From contig JABTUW010000001.1 of the NCBI GenBank assembly GCA_015075185.1, positions 248,001 to 312,000 of the forward strand: 64,000 nucleotides of DNA. Reading direction: 5' to 3'. The notes beneath the pieces are model-generated. The model was not told where the DNA came from and did no database searches. It saw only the letters and a program-made list of their open reading frames with translations. The position numbers were made by a program, and so were the translations under genes. This stretch comes from Anaerolineales bacterium (lineage in GTDB: Bacteria > Chloroflexota > Anaerolineae > 4572-78 > J111). Below, piece by piece: positions 35,232 to 45,245 of this stretch. The stretch's first letter is position 1; the number at the start of each line of letters is the position of its first letter.

Positions 35232-35591
35232 ATGGGCAAAAGCAGAGGTGAACTGAAAGCGAAATTGATGGCAGAGGCAGAAAGAGCCATTGATGACTTG
35301 TTGGATTGGCATCTGAGCACAGCCAAGCCGAACTTGGCCCAAGTAGAAGAGAAAGTGCTGGCGTTACGGCAACGCTTGAGTGAACAGATGAGCCAAACGG
35401 TGATCGAAGCCCAAGCAGCGGTACGACCGGTGCCAGGGCCAAGGTGTGAGCAGTGTGGGGCGGAGATGAGATATAAGGGTCTGAAAGAGTTGCAGGTGAG
35501 CAGTTGGGTGGGAGACTTACAATTAGACCGAGGCTACTATTATTGTGAACAATGCCGGATCGGTCTTTTTCCCCCTGGATCAACAACTTGA
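35232..35591 (+). CDS. ISKra4-type transposase, N-terminal part
   Basis: 119 residues. A helical start (AEAERAIDDLLDWHLSTA) precedes a zinc-finger-like segment (CEQCGAEMRYKG ... YYYCEQCRIG) typical of the N-terminal region of ISKra4/ISLre2-type transposases. The frame ends soon after a TTTTTCCCCC run at 35566-35575, where the +1 frame continues with the rest of the transposase. A +1 slip on CCC-C would give GLFPLDQQL, which matches the continuous family sequence. It is thus one half of a frameshifted transposase. Confidence 0.75.
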   Translation: MGKSRGELKAKLMAEAERAIDDLLDWHLSTAKPNLAQVEEKVLALRQRLSEQMSQTVIEAQAAVRPVPGPRCEQCGAEMRYKGLKELQVSSWVGDLQLDRGYYYCEQCRIGLFPPGSTT

Positions 35592-36597
35592 ATTATGGGA
35601 TAAGCACTGGTCGGCCGGATTGGCTAAAGAAGCGGTCTGGTTAAGTGGGGCGGTGAACAGTTTTGAGCAAGCCGAGGAAATCTTTGCCCGGATCGGCCAT
35701 GTGGCCATGTCCGCCAGTACGATCTGGCAGCGGGCGCAAAAATGGGGCGAAGGCTTTCGAGCGTTGGAGCAACAGCAGCAAAGCGAGGCCAATCGGCTGG
35801 CCCAAAGAGGCGAAGTTGGCCCAGCCAAAAGCAAATCAGCCGTGCCAATGGGGGTAGGCTTGGATGGGGCCAACCTCTACATTCGTCAAGAAGGTTGGAA
35901 AGAACTGAAAGTGGGCTGTGTCTTTGAGGTTGAATTACGTCCCATCTTTGAGCCAGAGACAGGGGAGTGGCTGGAGCAAGGCCACGCCGTCAACAACAGC
36001 TATGTCGCTTATCTGGGTGGACCGGAAGAATTTGGACAACGGCTGTGGGCCGCGGCCCAGCAACGAGGCTGGGAGCAACACTATGACACCCAGGCCATCG
36101 GCGATGGCGCTCCCTGGATTTGGAATTTAGTCAAACTGCATTTCTATGACAGTCTGCAAACCGTGGATTATTACCACGCCACCGAGCATCTTAGGACCGC
36201 CGCCAGTCTCTTATATCCCACAAAGCCGGAAGCGGCTGAACGCTGGTTCAACCGCATGGAAACTCAACTCTTCCAGGGTCATGCCGCTCATATTGCTGCG
36301 ACCTTGGCCCAAGCGGCTGGGGGCCAAACCCAGCGGCACAAAGACTTGCGCACCGAAGCCGATTACTTCCGTAAGCACCAGCGGCGCATGCAGTATCTGG
36401 AATTTCGAGAGGATGGCTATCCGATTGGTTCGGGTATGGTCGAAAGTGAAGCCAAACAATTTAAGGCCCGGTTTTGTGGACCGGGGATGCGTTGGAGCCG
36501 AGAGGGCGCGGAACGTCTTGTTCCTGTTCGGGCGGCGATTATGAGCCATCAATTTGATACTTTGTGGCCTTCCGTTTATAACTCACCCCCAAACTAA
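35545..36597 (+). CDS. ISKra4-type transposase, catalytic part
   Basis: About 350 residues; the GTG at 35545 is only the edge of the open frame, and real coding probably enters by frameshift near 35571. It has the RNase H-like catalytic domain: VGLDGANLYIRQEGWKELKV contains the first Asp, AIGDGAPWIWNLV and TVDYYHATEHL the second region, and GYPIGSGMVESEAKQFKARF the family C-terminal block with the last Glu. All three acidic positions seem present. If the frameshift is programmed or recent, the element may still be active. Confidence 0.78.
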   Translation: MNNAGSVFFPLDQQLELWDKHWSAGLAKEAVWLSGAVNSFEQAEEIFARIGHVAMSASTIWQRAQKWGEGFRALEQQQQSEANRLAQRGEVGPAKSKSAVPMGVGLDGANLYIRQEGWKELKVGCVFEVELRPIFEPETGEWLEQGHAVNNSYVAYLGGPEEFGQRLWAAAQQRGWEQHYDTQAIGDGAPWIWNLVKLHFYDSLQTVDYYHATEHLRTAASLLYPTKPEAAERWFNRMETQLFQGHAAHIAATLAQAAGGQTQRHKDLRTEADYFRKHQRRMQYLEFREDGYPIGSGMVESEAKQFKARFCGPGMRWSREGAERLVPVRAAIMSHQFDTLWPSVYNSPPN

Positions 36598-36607
36598 AAT
36601 ACTCGCG

Positions 36608-36670
36608 TGGAGGAATGGAAGGCTGGGAAAATGGATACTCGCTTCCAAGCTTCCAGCCCTCCAACCTTCC
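36608..36670. repeat. GGAAG-rich imperfect palindrome beside the IS
   Basis: GGAAGGCTGGGAA in the left half mirrors TTCCAGCCCTCC and AACCTTCC in the right half. A related GGAGGAATGGAAG stretch lies on the other side of the IS (35147-35159), so the IS apparently entered a member of this repeat. Confidence 0.45.
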
Positions 36671-36678
36671 AGTAATCT

Positions 36679-37302
36679 ATGACTGAAAAAATAACCCTCC
36701 GCCCGGCCGCTCTGGATGATGCCCAAGTATTGGCTCAATTATGGGCAGCTACATTCCCTGACAAATTTGGGCCGATTCTGGGCGATAAGGCCGAGCGGGT
36801 TTTGTATGATTGGCTGCGTTTAAGCCAGCGCCATCTGCAAACCACCACCGTCGCCGAAATCCAAGAGGCAGTGGTCGGTTTTATAGTATTGGAAACGCCC
36901 CTGGCGCCGCGTGCTGACGATGGGCGGTGGCTGTGGCATGCCCTGCAATTAAACAACGGTATTTTTGGCGCGCTGCGAGGCCTGCTGCTAATGGTGCTCA
37001 TTGATAACGATCGTCAATTAAGCGACAACGAAGTTTATATTGAAATGCTGGGTGTTGACCAGGTCTGGCGAGGGCTGGGAGTCGCCCGCTGCCTGATCGA
37101 GCACGCCGAGGAAGTGGCTCGCCAGCAGGGATTAAGCCAGTTAGCTCTGGCTGTTGTCAGCGATAATACATTAGCGATTCAGGTGTATGAAAAAATGGGC
37201 TTTATCACCCGCGCCGAGCGGTGCAGCCGGCTTTTTAAGTGGGTTACCGGACACACCGGGTATTATGAGATGGCAAAACAATTGTCAACAGTCAACGGTT
37301 AA
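36679..37302 (+). CDS. GNAT-family N-acetyltransferase
   Basis: 207 residues. ITLRPAALDDAQVLAQLWAA begins the fold. The acetyl-CoA pyrophosphate-binding motif is in VDQVWRGLGVARCLIEHAEE (R/Q-x2-G-x-G/A variant), followed by the C-terminal ALAVVSDNTLAIQVYEKMGF typical of GNATs. An inserted segment (about 75-110, WLWHALQLNNGIFGALRGLL) is longer than in minimal GNATs. Substrate unknown. No clear RBS before the ATG. Confidence 0.88.
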   Translation: MTEKITLRPAALDDAQVLAQLWAATFPDKFGPILGDKAERVLYDWLRLSQRHLQTTTVAEIQEAVVGFIVLETPLAPRADDGRWLWHALQLNNGIFGALRGLLLMVLIDNDRQLSDNEVYIEMLGVDQVWRGLGVARCLIEHAEEVARQQGLSQLALAVVSDNTLAIQVYEKMGFITRAERCSRLFKWVTGHTGYYEMAKQLSTVNG

Positions 37303-37346
37303 TAGTCAATTGTTAATTAAATATTGACCGTTGACAATTGACTATT
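37301..37346. terminator. Bidirectional terminator hairpin between GNAT and thioredoxin genes
   Basis: A perfect 13-bp stem (AATAGTCAATTGT with its complement at 37334-37346) lies between two convergent genes. The AT-rich flanks supply short U tracts on both strands. Confidence 0.6.
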
Positions 37347-37350
37347 GAAC

Positions 37351-37680
37351 TCAGCTATCCAAGTAAGGCAAAACTTTGTCCAAAATAGTCTGCTTGGGCA
37401 ACGTACCGACCATTCGCTCAACGGGCTGGCCAAATTTGAAAAGAATAAGGGTCGGCAGGTTTAACACACTGTAAGTTGATGTAACTACCGGGTTGGATTC
37501 GATATCTACCTTGACAATTTTGAGTTGTTCAGCATACTGGTTGGCAATTTCATCCAGATAAGCGTCAATCGTTTTGCAGGGGACGCACCACTCCGCCCAA
37601 AAATCGGCAATTACCGGAATATCACACTTCAAAACTTCGGCGTCAAAGCTGTTGTCGGTTGCGTGGACAAACGTTGCCAT
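37351..37680 (-). CDS. Thioredoxin with WCVPC active site
   Basis: 109 residues with the thioredoxin fold: PVIADFWAEWCVPCKTIDAY has the redox Cys pair at 32 and 35, and NLPTLILFKFG holds the cis-Pro. The usual WCGPC is WCVPC here, which is expected to change the redox potential or partner choice. RBS CTGAGGAGAGAATAGG precedes the ATG. Cytoplasmic disulfide reductase; no reductase gene nearby. Confidence 0.93.
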   Translation of the reverse strand: MATFVHATDNSFDAEVLKCDIPVIADFWAEWCVPCKTIDAYLDEIANQYAEQLKIVKVDIESNPVVTSTYSVLNLPTLILFKFGQPVERMVGTLPKQTILDKVLPYLDS

Positions 37681-37974
37681 CCTATTCTCTCCTCAGTTGT
37701 ATAATATTCACCCAAATATACTCTGACTGACAAACTGTGTCAATAAGGGCAAGTTGCGAATTATTTCTCCTCCTTTGCGACCTGCGCCGTGTTATCTGCA
37801 ACCCGACTAATTGGGGCGGGTTAGATGTGTCATTTGTCTAAGATATTTATGACATTTATCACTAACGCCGGGCCGTTTTATTAAATATGATAAAAAGGTT
37901 GAGAGTTACCAAAAATTCGCAAAAAATCCCCCAACTTCCGGCTACGCTAACTCTACACTTACCATACCCTTATC

Positions 37975-38003
37975 TTGACACCATAGGAAAAAAGTGCTAT
38001 GAT
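37975..38003 (+). promoter_or_regulatory. Strong sigma-70-type promoter
   Basis: TTGACA at 37975-37980, a 17-bp spacer, and TATGAT at 37998-38003. Five of six bases match consensus in the -10 and six of six in the -35. It points at the candidate small RNA. Confidence 0.7.
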
Positions 38004-38009
38004 GCGGCG

Positions 38010-38304
38010 GTAACAAATGTTCATAGATGGGAAGGCTATGAACATCTGTCCAGCACTCCTCGTTCAGTCTATTACACCACTTATACTGTAGTTCAGCAGG
38101 TCCAAGCGGGGTTTGTGATTGCCTGACGTTCACAGAGCCGTCTAGTCCTAAATGAGCAGCCATACTTGACGATGATGTCGCATAAATCTGTAGCTCTCCA
38201 AAATCTGCCTGAATCTAAACTGAAGTATTATTCAGATCTCTGCCACAGTTCGAGAAGGCATAGGCTTGACCAGTCTTTGAGTTGGTCAAGCCTATGCCTT
38301 TTTT
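38010..38304 (+). ncRNA. Candidate small RNA of about 295 nt
   Basis: The transcript would start just after the consensus promoter and end at the 18-bp terminator. No credible open frame with an RBS lies in it. Close to the 5' end it can form a perfect 10-bp hairpin (ATGTTCATAG ... CTATGAACAT). It does not show the motifs of RNase P RNA, tmRNA or SRP RNA. It precedes the glycerol/DHA island, which could be its target; that is speculation. Confidence 0.4.
38255..38304 (+). terminator. Strong rho-independent terminator
   Basis: A perfect 18-bp stem (AAGGCATAGGCTTGACCA with its complement at 38283-38300), 10-nt loop, and a run of six T residues. No protein gene lies upstream of it on this strand for 950 bp. 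Confidence 0.85.
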
Positions 38305-38597
38305 CCTTATTAAAGGCAGGCGTTCCAGAGTAATTAAAGCGACCTCTGTGAATGCACTCCGACAACTTAATACATATATATCTGGGTTATCACCGGCATT
38401 AAAAAAGGCTGGTTGATCAGGTTAATCAGGAAAGGAGGGTGTTTTATCGAAGAAGTTGTGAAAAGAACCACCTGGAAGTTGTTACTCTAAAACGAAACCC
38501 GCCTGCCTTGCACTAGGCTTTGACAATGGGGTTTCAAAGCAAAATCGTCTACGAAGACAAAATATCAAAAATCTAATGTGTGAGGGGAAAAACAACT

Positions 38598-39338
38598 ATG
38601 AGTATCTTATTAGGCGAAATAATCGGCACCATGGTACTGATCATCTTGGGTGACGGCGTGGTTGCCAACGTGGTCTTGGACAAAAATAAGGGCCAGGGCG
38701 GCGGCGGCGGCGGCGCCTGGATTGTGATAACCACAGGCTGGGCTTTTGCGGTGGTCTTTGGCGTCTTTGCGGCGCAGGCGTTTGGAAGCGGTGGCGCGCA
38801 CCTCAATCCGGCCGTCACCTTTGGCTTCCTTGCCGCTGGGCTTATTCCGGCATCGGATGTTGTCTTTTATCTCATCGGCGAATTTGTCGGGGCCTTCATC
38901 GGCGCCGTCATCGTCTGGCTGGCCTATATGGACCATTTCGCCGCAACCGAGAGCAAGGCCGGCAAATTGGCCGTCTTTTGCACCGCCCCGGCTATTCGGA
39001 ACACTGTGCCCAACCTGATCACCGAAATCATCGGCACCTTCGTCCTGGTGCTGGGTGTAGGTGTTATCTTCCAACTTAACACACCCGTTACCGGCATTCA
39101 GGTTGCCGGTGGGCTTGGCCCCTTCTTGGTGGGCGCGTTAGTGTGGGGCATCGGCCTCTCCCTGGGCGGTCCGACCGGTTATGCCATCAACCCGGCCCGT
39201 GACCTCGGCCCGCGCATTGCTCACTTTGTGCTGCCCGTGTCCGCCAAGGGCGACAGCGATTGGGGTTATTCCTGGATCCCGGTTGTCGGCCCAATCATCG
39301 GCGGTGTTCTCGCCGGTGTATTTCTGCAAATCCTCTAA
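38598..39338 (+). CDS. glpF: Glycerol facilitator (aquaglyceroporin)
   Basis: 246 residues from the ATG at 38598. A six-helix major intrinsic protein with both NPA boxes: HLNPAVTFG near residue 74 and AINPARDLGPRIA near residue 197. The Asp after the second NPAR (NPARD) is the aquaglyceroporin mark, and the segment GLSLGGPTGYAINPARD is GlpF-like. It allows glycerol to diffuse across the membrane. It is the first gene of the glycerol/DHA island. A poly-Gly stretch (GQGGGGGGAW) in an early loop is unusual. Confidence 0.92.
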   Translation: MSILLGEIIGTMVLIILGDGVVANVVLDKNKGQGGGGGGAWIVITTGWAFAVVFGVFAAQAFGSGGAHLNPAVTFGFLAAGLIPASDVVFYLIGEFVGAFIGAVIVWLAYMDHFAATESKAGKLAVFCTAPAIRNTVPNLITEIIGTFVLVLGVGVIFQLNTPVTGIQVAGGLGPFLVGALVWGIGLSLGGPTGYAINPARDLGPRIAHFVLPVSAKGDSDWGYSWIPVVGPIIGGVLAGVFLQIL

Positions 39339-39375
39339 ATTAAAACTTTAGTTGGCATGGAAAGGAAGGGTAGGT

Positions 39376-40377
39376 ATGAAAAAATTAATCAACAGGCCGG
39401 AAGATGTCGTCGCCCAATCGTTGGGCGGCGTGGCTGCAGCGCATAGTGATTTGGTGAAAGTTCACTACAATCCCAACTTTGTGGTGCGAGCCGATGCCCC
39501 GGTGCAGGGTAAAGTGGGCGTCATCTCCGGCGGCGGCAGCGGCCACGAGCCGATGCACGGCGGTTTTGTCGGCATGGGCATGCTCGACGCAGCCTGCCCC
39601 GGCGACGTCTTCACCTCGCCTACCCCGGATCAAATGGAAGCGGCGACCAAGGCCGTTAACGGTGGGGCCGGGGTGCTGCACATCGTCAAAAACTACACCG
39701 GCGACATAATGAACTTCGAGATGGCGGCCGAGTTGTGCCAGGCCGAAGGGATTGACGTGGTGTCCGTTGTAACCAATGACGACGTGGCGGTGCAGGACAG
39801 CCTCTATACGGCTGGCCGGCGCGGCGTGGGCATTACCGTGATAGCCGAAAAAATCTCTGGTGCGGCCGCCGAAAAACGGATGAACTTGCAGCAAGTGGCT
39901 GATGTTTGCCGCAAAGTCAACGATCAAGGCCGCTCGATGGGTATGGCCTTAACCTCCTGCACGGTGCCCGCCGCAGGCAAACCCACCTTCAACATCGGCG
40001 ACGACGAGATGGAGATCGGCATCGGCATTCACGGCGAGCCAGGCCGGACCCGGATGGGCCTGAAAACGGCTGACGAAATCACCGAAATGATGGCCGAAGC
40101 CATTATCTCCGACCTGCCCTACAAGAGCGGCGACAGCATCATTGCCATGGTCAACGGTATGGGTGGCACCCCGCTAATTGAACTGTACATCATCTTCAAT
40201 AAGCTCAACCAAATTTGCCAGGGCAAGGGGATCAAAATTGCCCGCAGTTTGGTGGGCAACTACATCACCTCGCTGGAGATGCAAGGCTTTTCCATCACGC
40301 TACTCAAAACTGATGATCAACTAACCGCGCTGTGGGACGCACCCGTCCACACTCCGGGATTACGCTGGGGAGTATAA
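39376..40377 (+). CDS. dhaK: PTS-dependent dihydroxyacetone kinase, DHA-binding subunit DhaK
   Basis: 333 residues from the ATG at 39376 (RBS GGAAGGG). [20 protein letters not shown] and [19 protein letters not shown] are family signatures. His219 in GIGIHGEPG is the residue expected to bind dihydroxyacetone covalently. It works with DhaL, encoded 5 bp downstream, which supplies the phosphate. DHA becomes DHAP and enters glycolysis. Length and motifs are normal. Confidence 0.95.
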   Translation: MKKLINRPEDVVAQSLGGVAAAHSDLVKVHYNPNFVVRADAPVQGKVGVISGGGSGHEPMHGGFVGMGMLDAACPGDVFTSPTPDQMEAATKAVNGGAGVLHIVKNYTGDIMNFEMAAELCQAEGIDVVSVVTNDDVAVQDSLYTAGRRGVGITVIAEKISGAAAEKRMNLQQVADVCRKVNDQGRSMGMALTSCTVPAAGKPTFNIGDDEMEIGIGIHGEPGRTRMGLKTADEITEMMAEAIISDLPYKSGDSIIAMVNGMGGTPLIELYIIFNKLNQICQGKGIKIARSLVGNYITSLEMQGFSITLLKTDDQLTALWDAPVHTPGLRWGV

Positions 40378-40382
40378 CTTTT

Positions 40383-41009
40383 ATGGTCAACCGAGATAAC
40401 CTTTTGGCCTGGATTGATGCTCTCGTCCAGATTTATGCCGAAAACAAACAATTTCTAACCCAACTCGATTCGGCCATTGGCGACGCCGACCATGGCATCA
40501 ACATGGATCGTGGCTTTCAAGCCGTTGCAGCCGACCTGGCCAAAACCAATCCACAGGACATCAGCACCCTCCTCAAAACCGTGGCGATGGCCCTGATTCG
40601 CACTGTTGGCGGCGCGGCCGGGCCCCTCTACGGTACCTTCTTTATGCGAGCCAGCGCTACCTGCGCCAACAAAGCCGAACTAGGACCAGCCGACGTGGTG
40701 GCCCTGTTTGAGGCCGGCCTGGAAGGGATTGTGCAGCGCGGCAAGGCCGAACTGAACGATAAAACCATGGTAGATGCCCAAAAGCCAGCCCTTGAGGCCA
40801 TGAAACAGGCTTTGGCGGATGGAGCGGATGTGAAAACAATCCTCCAAAAGGGCACTGCCGCCGCCGAAGAGGGGATGAAAAACACCATTCCCTTGCAAGC
40901 TCGCAAGGGCCGGGCCAGCTATCTGGGCGAACGCAGCATCGGTCATCAGGATCCCGGGGCCACCTCGTCGTACTTGATGATTAAAGCTGCGGCTGATCTC
41001 TGGGCCTAA
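40383..41009 (+). CDS. dhaL: PTS-dependent dihydroxyacetone kinase, ADP-binding subunit DhaL
   Basis: 208 residues from the ATG at 40383, only 5 bp after dhaK. AIGDADHGINMDRGF carries the three Asp that hold Mg-ADP, and GGAAGPLYGTFF, GRASYLGERSIGHQDPGA are the other conserved blocks. ADP stays bound and is rephosphorylated by DhaM, whose gene is at 48099. It then hands the phosphate to DHA on DhaK. Confidence 0.95.
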   Translation: MVNRDNLLAWIDALVQIYAENKQFLTQLDSAIGDADHGINMDRGFQAVAADLAKTNPQDISTLLKTVAMALIRTVGGAAGPLYGTFFMRASATCANKAELGPADVVALFEAGLEGIVQRGKAELNDKTMVDAQKPALEAMKQALADGADVKTILQKGTAAAEEGMKNTIPLQARKGRASYLGERSIGHQDPGATSSYLMIKAAADLWA

Positions 41010-41122
41010 GGTTATCCCGGACCAAATAGTAGGTAGCAGGTTGTTCTTGCGACCTGTTACGCCAATAAAATGCTGTCACCGTGATGTGACAACTTATCAT
41101 TCAATGCTGAAGGAGAAAAATT

Positions 41123-42637
<1,515 letters not shown>

Positions 42638-42752
42638 TCAGGTAAACGGTAGACAGTAGACGGTAGACGGGGACGAGGCTAATCTCCGCTTCGCCTGTCA
42701 GCGGTTAAACTGTTATTGATAACCGCAAACTTAGTAGTTGCTTAACAGGATA

Positions 42753-42788
42753 GGGGGAAGGAATTCACTTTTCCTTCCCCCAAGTTTT
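42753..42788 (+). terminator. Terminator after glpK
   Basis: 10-bp stem GGGGGAAGGA / TCCTTCCCCC with a 9-nt loop, followed by AAGTTTT. It separates the glpF-dhaKL-glpK unit from the dehydrogenase operon. Confidence 0.75.
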
Positions 42789-42865
42789 AGCCAGGTAAAT
42801 TATGGCTTTTTGCCATAGTCCGAGGTGAAATGTGGATAACTTATGTTTCACCAGGAGTATCAGTC

Positions 42866-44029
42866 ATGCTTGATTACCATATCATCGTTATTGGCGGCGG
42901 GGGAACCGGCGCGGCGGTCATTCACGATTTGACCCAGCGAGGCTTTAAAGCCACCCTGGTGGAGCGAGGAGAACTAACCTCGGGCACCACCGGGCGGCAT
43001 CACGGCTTGCTGCACAGCGGGGGGCGCTATGCCGTCAAGGACCAGGAGTCGGCAATTGAATGTATTGAGGAGAACATGATCCTCCGCAAAATTGCCCCAG
43101 AGGCGCTGGAGCTTAACGAGGGGCTATTTGTGGCGATTACCGACGAGGATGAAGCCTACGCCGAAGCTTTCCTGTCCGGCTGTGAGGAGTGCCACATCCC
43201 CACTCGTACGCTCACCCCTAAACAGACCCTGGAACTGGAACCCAAATTGAATCCTAAGCTGCGCCTGGCCGTGCAAGTTCCTGACGGCACGATTGATGCC
43301 TGGCGCTTACCCTTGCACTTCTTTGCCACCGCCAAGCATCGCGGCGCTGACATTCGCACCTATGCTGAGGTGATAGGTTTTCTCCAGCAGGGGGGAGTTG
43401 TAAGCGGGGTGCGTGTGCGGGATCATCGCACCAATCAAGAGTATGATCTGAAAGGCGACCTGGTGGTGAACGCCACCGGCGCCTGGGCCGAAAAAGTTAC
43501 CGCTATGGCCAATGCAGATGTGCCCATCCGGCCTTCGCCGGGGGTCATGGTGGCGGTTCGGGGGCGTTACCACAACATGGTCCTCAATCGCCTGCATGCT
43601 TCTGGCGATGGCGACATTATTGTGCCTCAACGCAACCTGTCGGTAATTGGCACCAGTTCCTGGGTTGTGGATGATCCCGACAAGCTGGGCCTGCCTGAAG
43701 ATCACATCCAGGCCATGTTCAAATATGGCTCAGAGATGGTTCCAACGATTAAGGATGCCCCCTTCCGCGCGGCCTGGTCGGCCGCCCGGCCCTTAATTGG
43801 CAGCAAGGGCGAGGATGAAGGGCGCGAATTGAGCCGCACCTTCAAATGTTTTGACCACAAAGAGCGAGACGGGGTCGAAGGCTTAGTCACCATCAGCGGC
43901 GGCAAAGCTACTACCCTGCGCGGCATGGCCGAAACGACGGTGAATGTCGTTTGTCAAAAGCTGGGGCTGGATATTCCCTGCCGCACCAAAGAAGAGGTTT
44001 TACTGCCCTATCGGGCTTACTATAATTGA
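42866..44029 (+). CDS. glpA: GlpA-type FAD-dependent glycerol-3-phosphate dehydrogenase
   Basis: 387 residues from the ATG at 42866 (RBS CCAGGAG). HIIVIGGGGTGAAVIHDL binds FAD, and SGTTGRHHGLLHSGGRYAV followed by ESAIECIEENMILRKIAPEA is close to E. coli GlpA rather than GlpD. VVNATGAWAEKV and GLVTISGGKATTLRGMAE are further family blocks. The C-terminal BFD-like [2Fe-2S] domain of E. coli GlpA is absent. It oxidises glycerol-3-phosphate to DHAP. No glpB or glpC follows; the next three genes encode SdhB-, SdhC- and SdhD-like proteins, which probably carry its electrons to quinone. Confidence 0.92.
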   Translation: MLDYHIIVIGGGGTGAAVIHDLTQRGFKATLVERGELTSGTTGRHHGLLHSGGRYAVKDQESAIECIEENMILRKIAPEALELNEGLFVAITDEDEAYAEAFLSGCEECHIPTRTLTPKQTLELEPKLNPKLRLAVQVPDGTIDAWRLPLHFFATAKHRGADIRTYAEVIGFLQQGGVVSGVRVRDHRTNQEYDLKGDLVVNATGAWAEKVTAMANADVPIRPSPGVMVAVRGRYHNMVLNRLHASGDGDIIVPQRNLSVIGTSSWVVDDPDKLGLPEDHIQAMFKYGSEMVPTIKDAPFRAAWSAARPLIGSKGEDEGRELSRTFKCFDHKERDGVEGLVTISGGKATTLRGMAETTVNVVCQKLGLDIPCRTKEEVLLPYRAYYN

Positions 44030-44097
44030 CGGAGGATGGGGACACAGGAGCCAATTGCAGTCTTTGGTCCCCACTATCCGGTCGAGCACATACGCCT

Positions 44098-44820
44098 ATG
44101 ACTGAGAAAAAAGTTCGTTTCAAGATATTTCGTTACAAACCAGGAGCCATTGACCCCCCCCGCTATGACACCTTTGAGGTGCCGGTCGGTCCCCGCACGG
44201 TGGTGTTAGATGTCCTGGAAGATATCCGCGTAGATCACGACCCAAGTCTCATGTATCGCCACTCTTGCCACCACGCCTCCTGCGGTACTTGTGCTTATAA
44301 AATTAATGGCCAGGAAGGGTTGGGCTGCGTGACCAACGTGATGGAATTGGGCGCCGACGAGGTGGTGGTTGAGCCGCTGGATGCGCTGAGCCGGGTCGTT
44401 GATTTAGTGGTAGATATGTCCGAATTTTACCGGGACATCTCCCCCGACTGGACCTATCTGCGGGAGAGCGAGTGGTATCCGGAGTCGGTAACTGCGCCGG
44501 AGATAGAGCATCACGTCCGCTTTGAGAACTGCATCGAGTGCGGCGCGTGCGTGTCATCTTGTCCCGTGACAGCAGCAGGTGACTTTTATATGGGGCCGGC
44601 GGCCCTGGCTGCCATCAACCGGGAACTCAGCAAGAGCAACGGCGCAGAGTCCGGCAACCTGCTTGACCTGGCGGGCAGTGAACGCGGAGTGTGGCAGTGC
44701 CATACTGCTTTTGAATGCAGCGCCGTCTGTCCTTCCGACGTAAACCCGGCCGGACATATTATGGAACTACGCCGCCGGTTAATTATGCAAAAAGTCAAAA
44801 ACCTGTTTGGCCTAAAGTGA
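44098..44820 (+). CDS. SdhB/FrdB-like iron-sulfur subunit
   Basis: 240 residues from the ATG at 44098; there is a 68-bp gap after glpA containing a short inverted repeat. The [2Fe-2S] ligands are in CHHASCGTCAYKINGQEGLGC-type spacing near residues 57-79. The [4Fe-4S] motif is CIECGACVSSCP and the third-cluster motif is CHTAFECSAVCP, as in succinate dehydrogenase/fumarate reductase B subunits. No SdhA gene is near. Instead it follows a GlpA-type flavoprotein. It is therefore proposed to wire GlpA to the membrane anchors encoded downstream. Confidence 0.92.
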   Translation: MTEKKVRFKIFRYKPGAIDPPRYDTFEVPVGPRTVVLDVLEDIRVDHDPSLMYRHSCHHASCGTCAYKINGQEGLGCVTNVMELGADEVVVEPLDALSRVVDLVVDMSEFYRDISPDWTYLRESEWYPESVTAPEIEHHVRFENCIECGACVSSCPVTAAGDFYMGPAALAAINRELSKSNGAESGNLLDLAGSERGVWQCHTAFECSAVCPSDVNPAGHIMELRRRLIMQKVKNLFGLK

Positions 44821-44830
44821 GGTGTTGGCT

Positions 44831-45241
44831 ATGGAAAAAATCGTCGGAGTCCAGGGCCAGGGTCTTGGCTTCCTGATCCAGCGCTGGCTGTTACCGCTCA
44901 AACGCAGTATTGGCACCTGGGCCTTTGTTTTCAATCGCTGGTCGGGGATTTTGCTGGTGGTTTATCTGTATGCTCACCTAGGTGTGTTGACGCCCATCGC
45001 TTTCTCGCCCAATGCCTATGATCAATTCCTGGTCATTGCCCGATCACCCCTCGGCCTCATATTTGACGTAGGTCTCATCTTGCTGCTGATCTATCACAGC
45101 CTGAATGGACTGCGCATTATCTATACCTCCCTGGCCGGGCGCATTGAACCGCAGCGAGGACTTTTTTGGGGGGTCGTCGGGTTATCACTGCTGTTGACCG
45201 CCTACAGCGCCCTGCTCATCTTTAGCAGCGAAGGAGGATGA
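44831..45241 (+). CDS. SdhC-like membrane anchor (cytochrome b type)
   Basis: 136 residues, ATG at 44831 preceded by GAGGTG. Three membrane helices. FVFNRWSGILLVVYLYAHLG is the SdhC-type first helix with a conserved Arg/Ser-Gly and a candidate haem or quinone-site His. LLIYHSLNGLRIIYTSLAGR carries the typical H-S-L-N-G-L-R motif, whose His ligates haem b in SdhC. It is 10 bp after the iron-sulfur gene, so co-translated. Confidence 0.85.
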   Translation: MEKIVGVQGQGLGFLIQRWLLPLKRSIGTWAFVFNRWSGILLVVYLYAHLGVLTPIAFSPNAYDQFLVIARSPLGLIFDVGLILLLIYHSLNGLRIIYTSLAGRIEPQRGLFWGVVGLSLLLTAYSALLIFSSEGG

Positions 45242-45245
45242 AAGC

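Larger units (their letters stand above)
35170..36604 (+). mobile_element. ISKra4-like insertion sequence
   Basis: A 1435-bp element with imperfect terminal inverted repeats: GAGTATTTTAATTCTGGGG at the left and, read inward from the right end, GAGTATTTTAGTTTGGGGG; 19 of the first 23 positions match. It carries two overlapping frames of one transposase. The stop codon lies inside the right repeat. No clear target duplication is visible. It sits in a GGAAG-rich repeat between the DHH-CCA gene and the GNAT gene. Confidence 0.8.
37681..38597. other. 917-bp gene-poor region
   Basis: No convincing protein gene. Its middle holds a consensus promoter (37975-38003) and an 18-bp terminator hairpin (38255-38304) that together suggest a non-coding transcript. 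The right part, 38305-38597, is the leader of the glpF gene, with a small hairpin (CTTTGA...TCAAAG, around 38517-38538) but no riboswitch that I recognise. Confidence 0.6.

Noticed and set aside
35118..35342. N-terminal extension of the DHH-CBS-CCA protein
   Set aside because: The extra 75 residues would be read from the insertion sequence and are not family sequence; the DHH domain starts exactly at the ATG at 35117.
37887..38126. Plus-strand open frame of 79 codons
   Set aside because: Starts upstream of the consensus promoter at 37975, has no good RBS and no recognisable sequence; the region is better explained as a possible non-coding RNA.
38305..38597. Glycerol- or purine-related riboswitch in the glpF leader
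   Set aside because: No known aptamer core was recognised, and the only hairpin is short and without a T-run.
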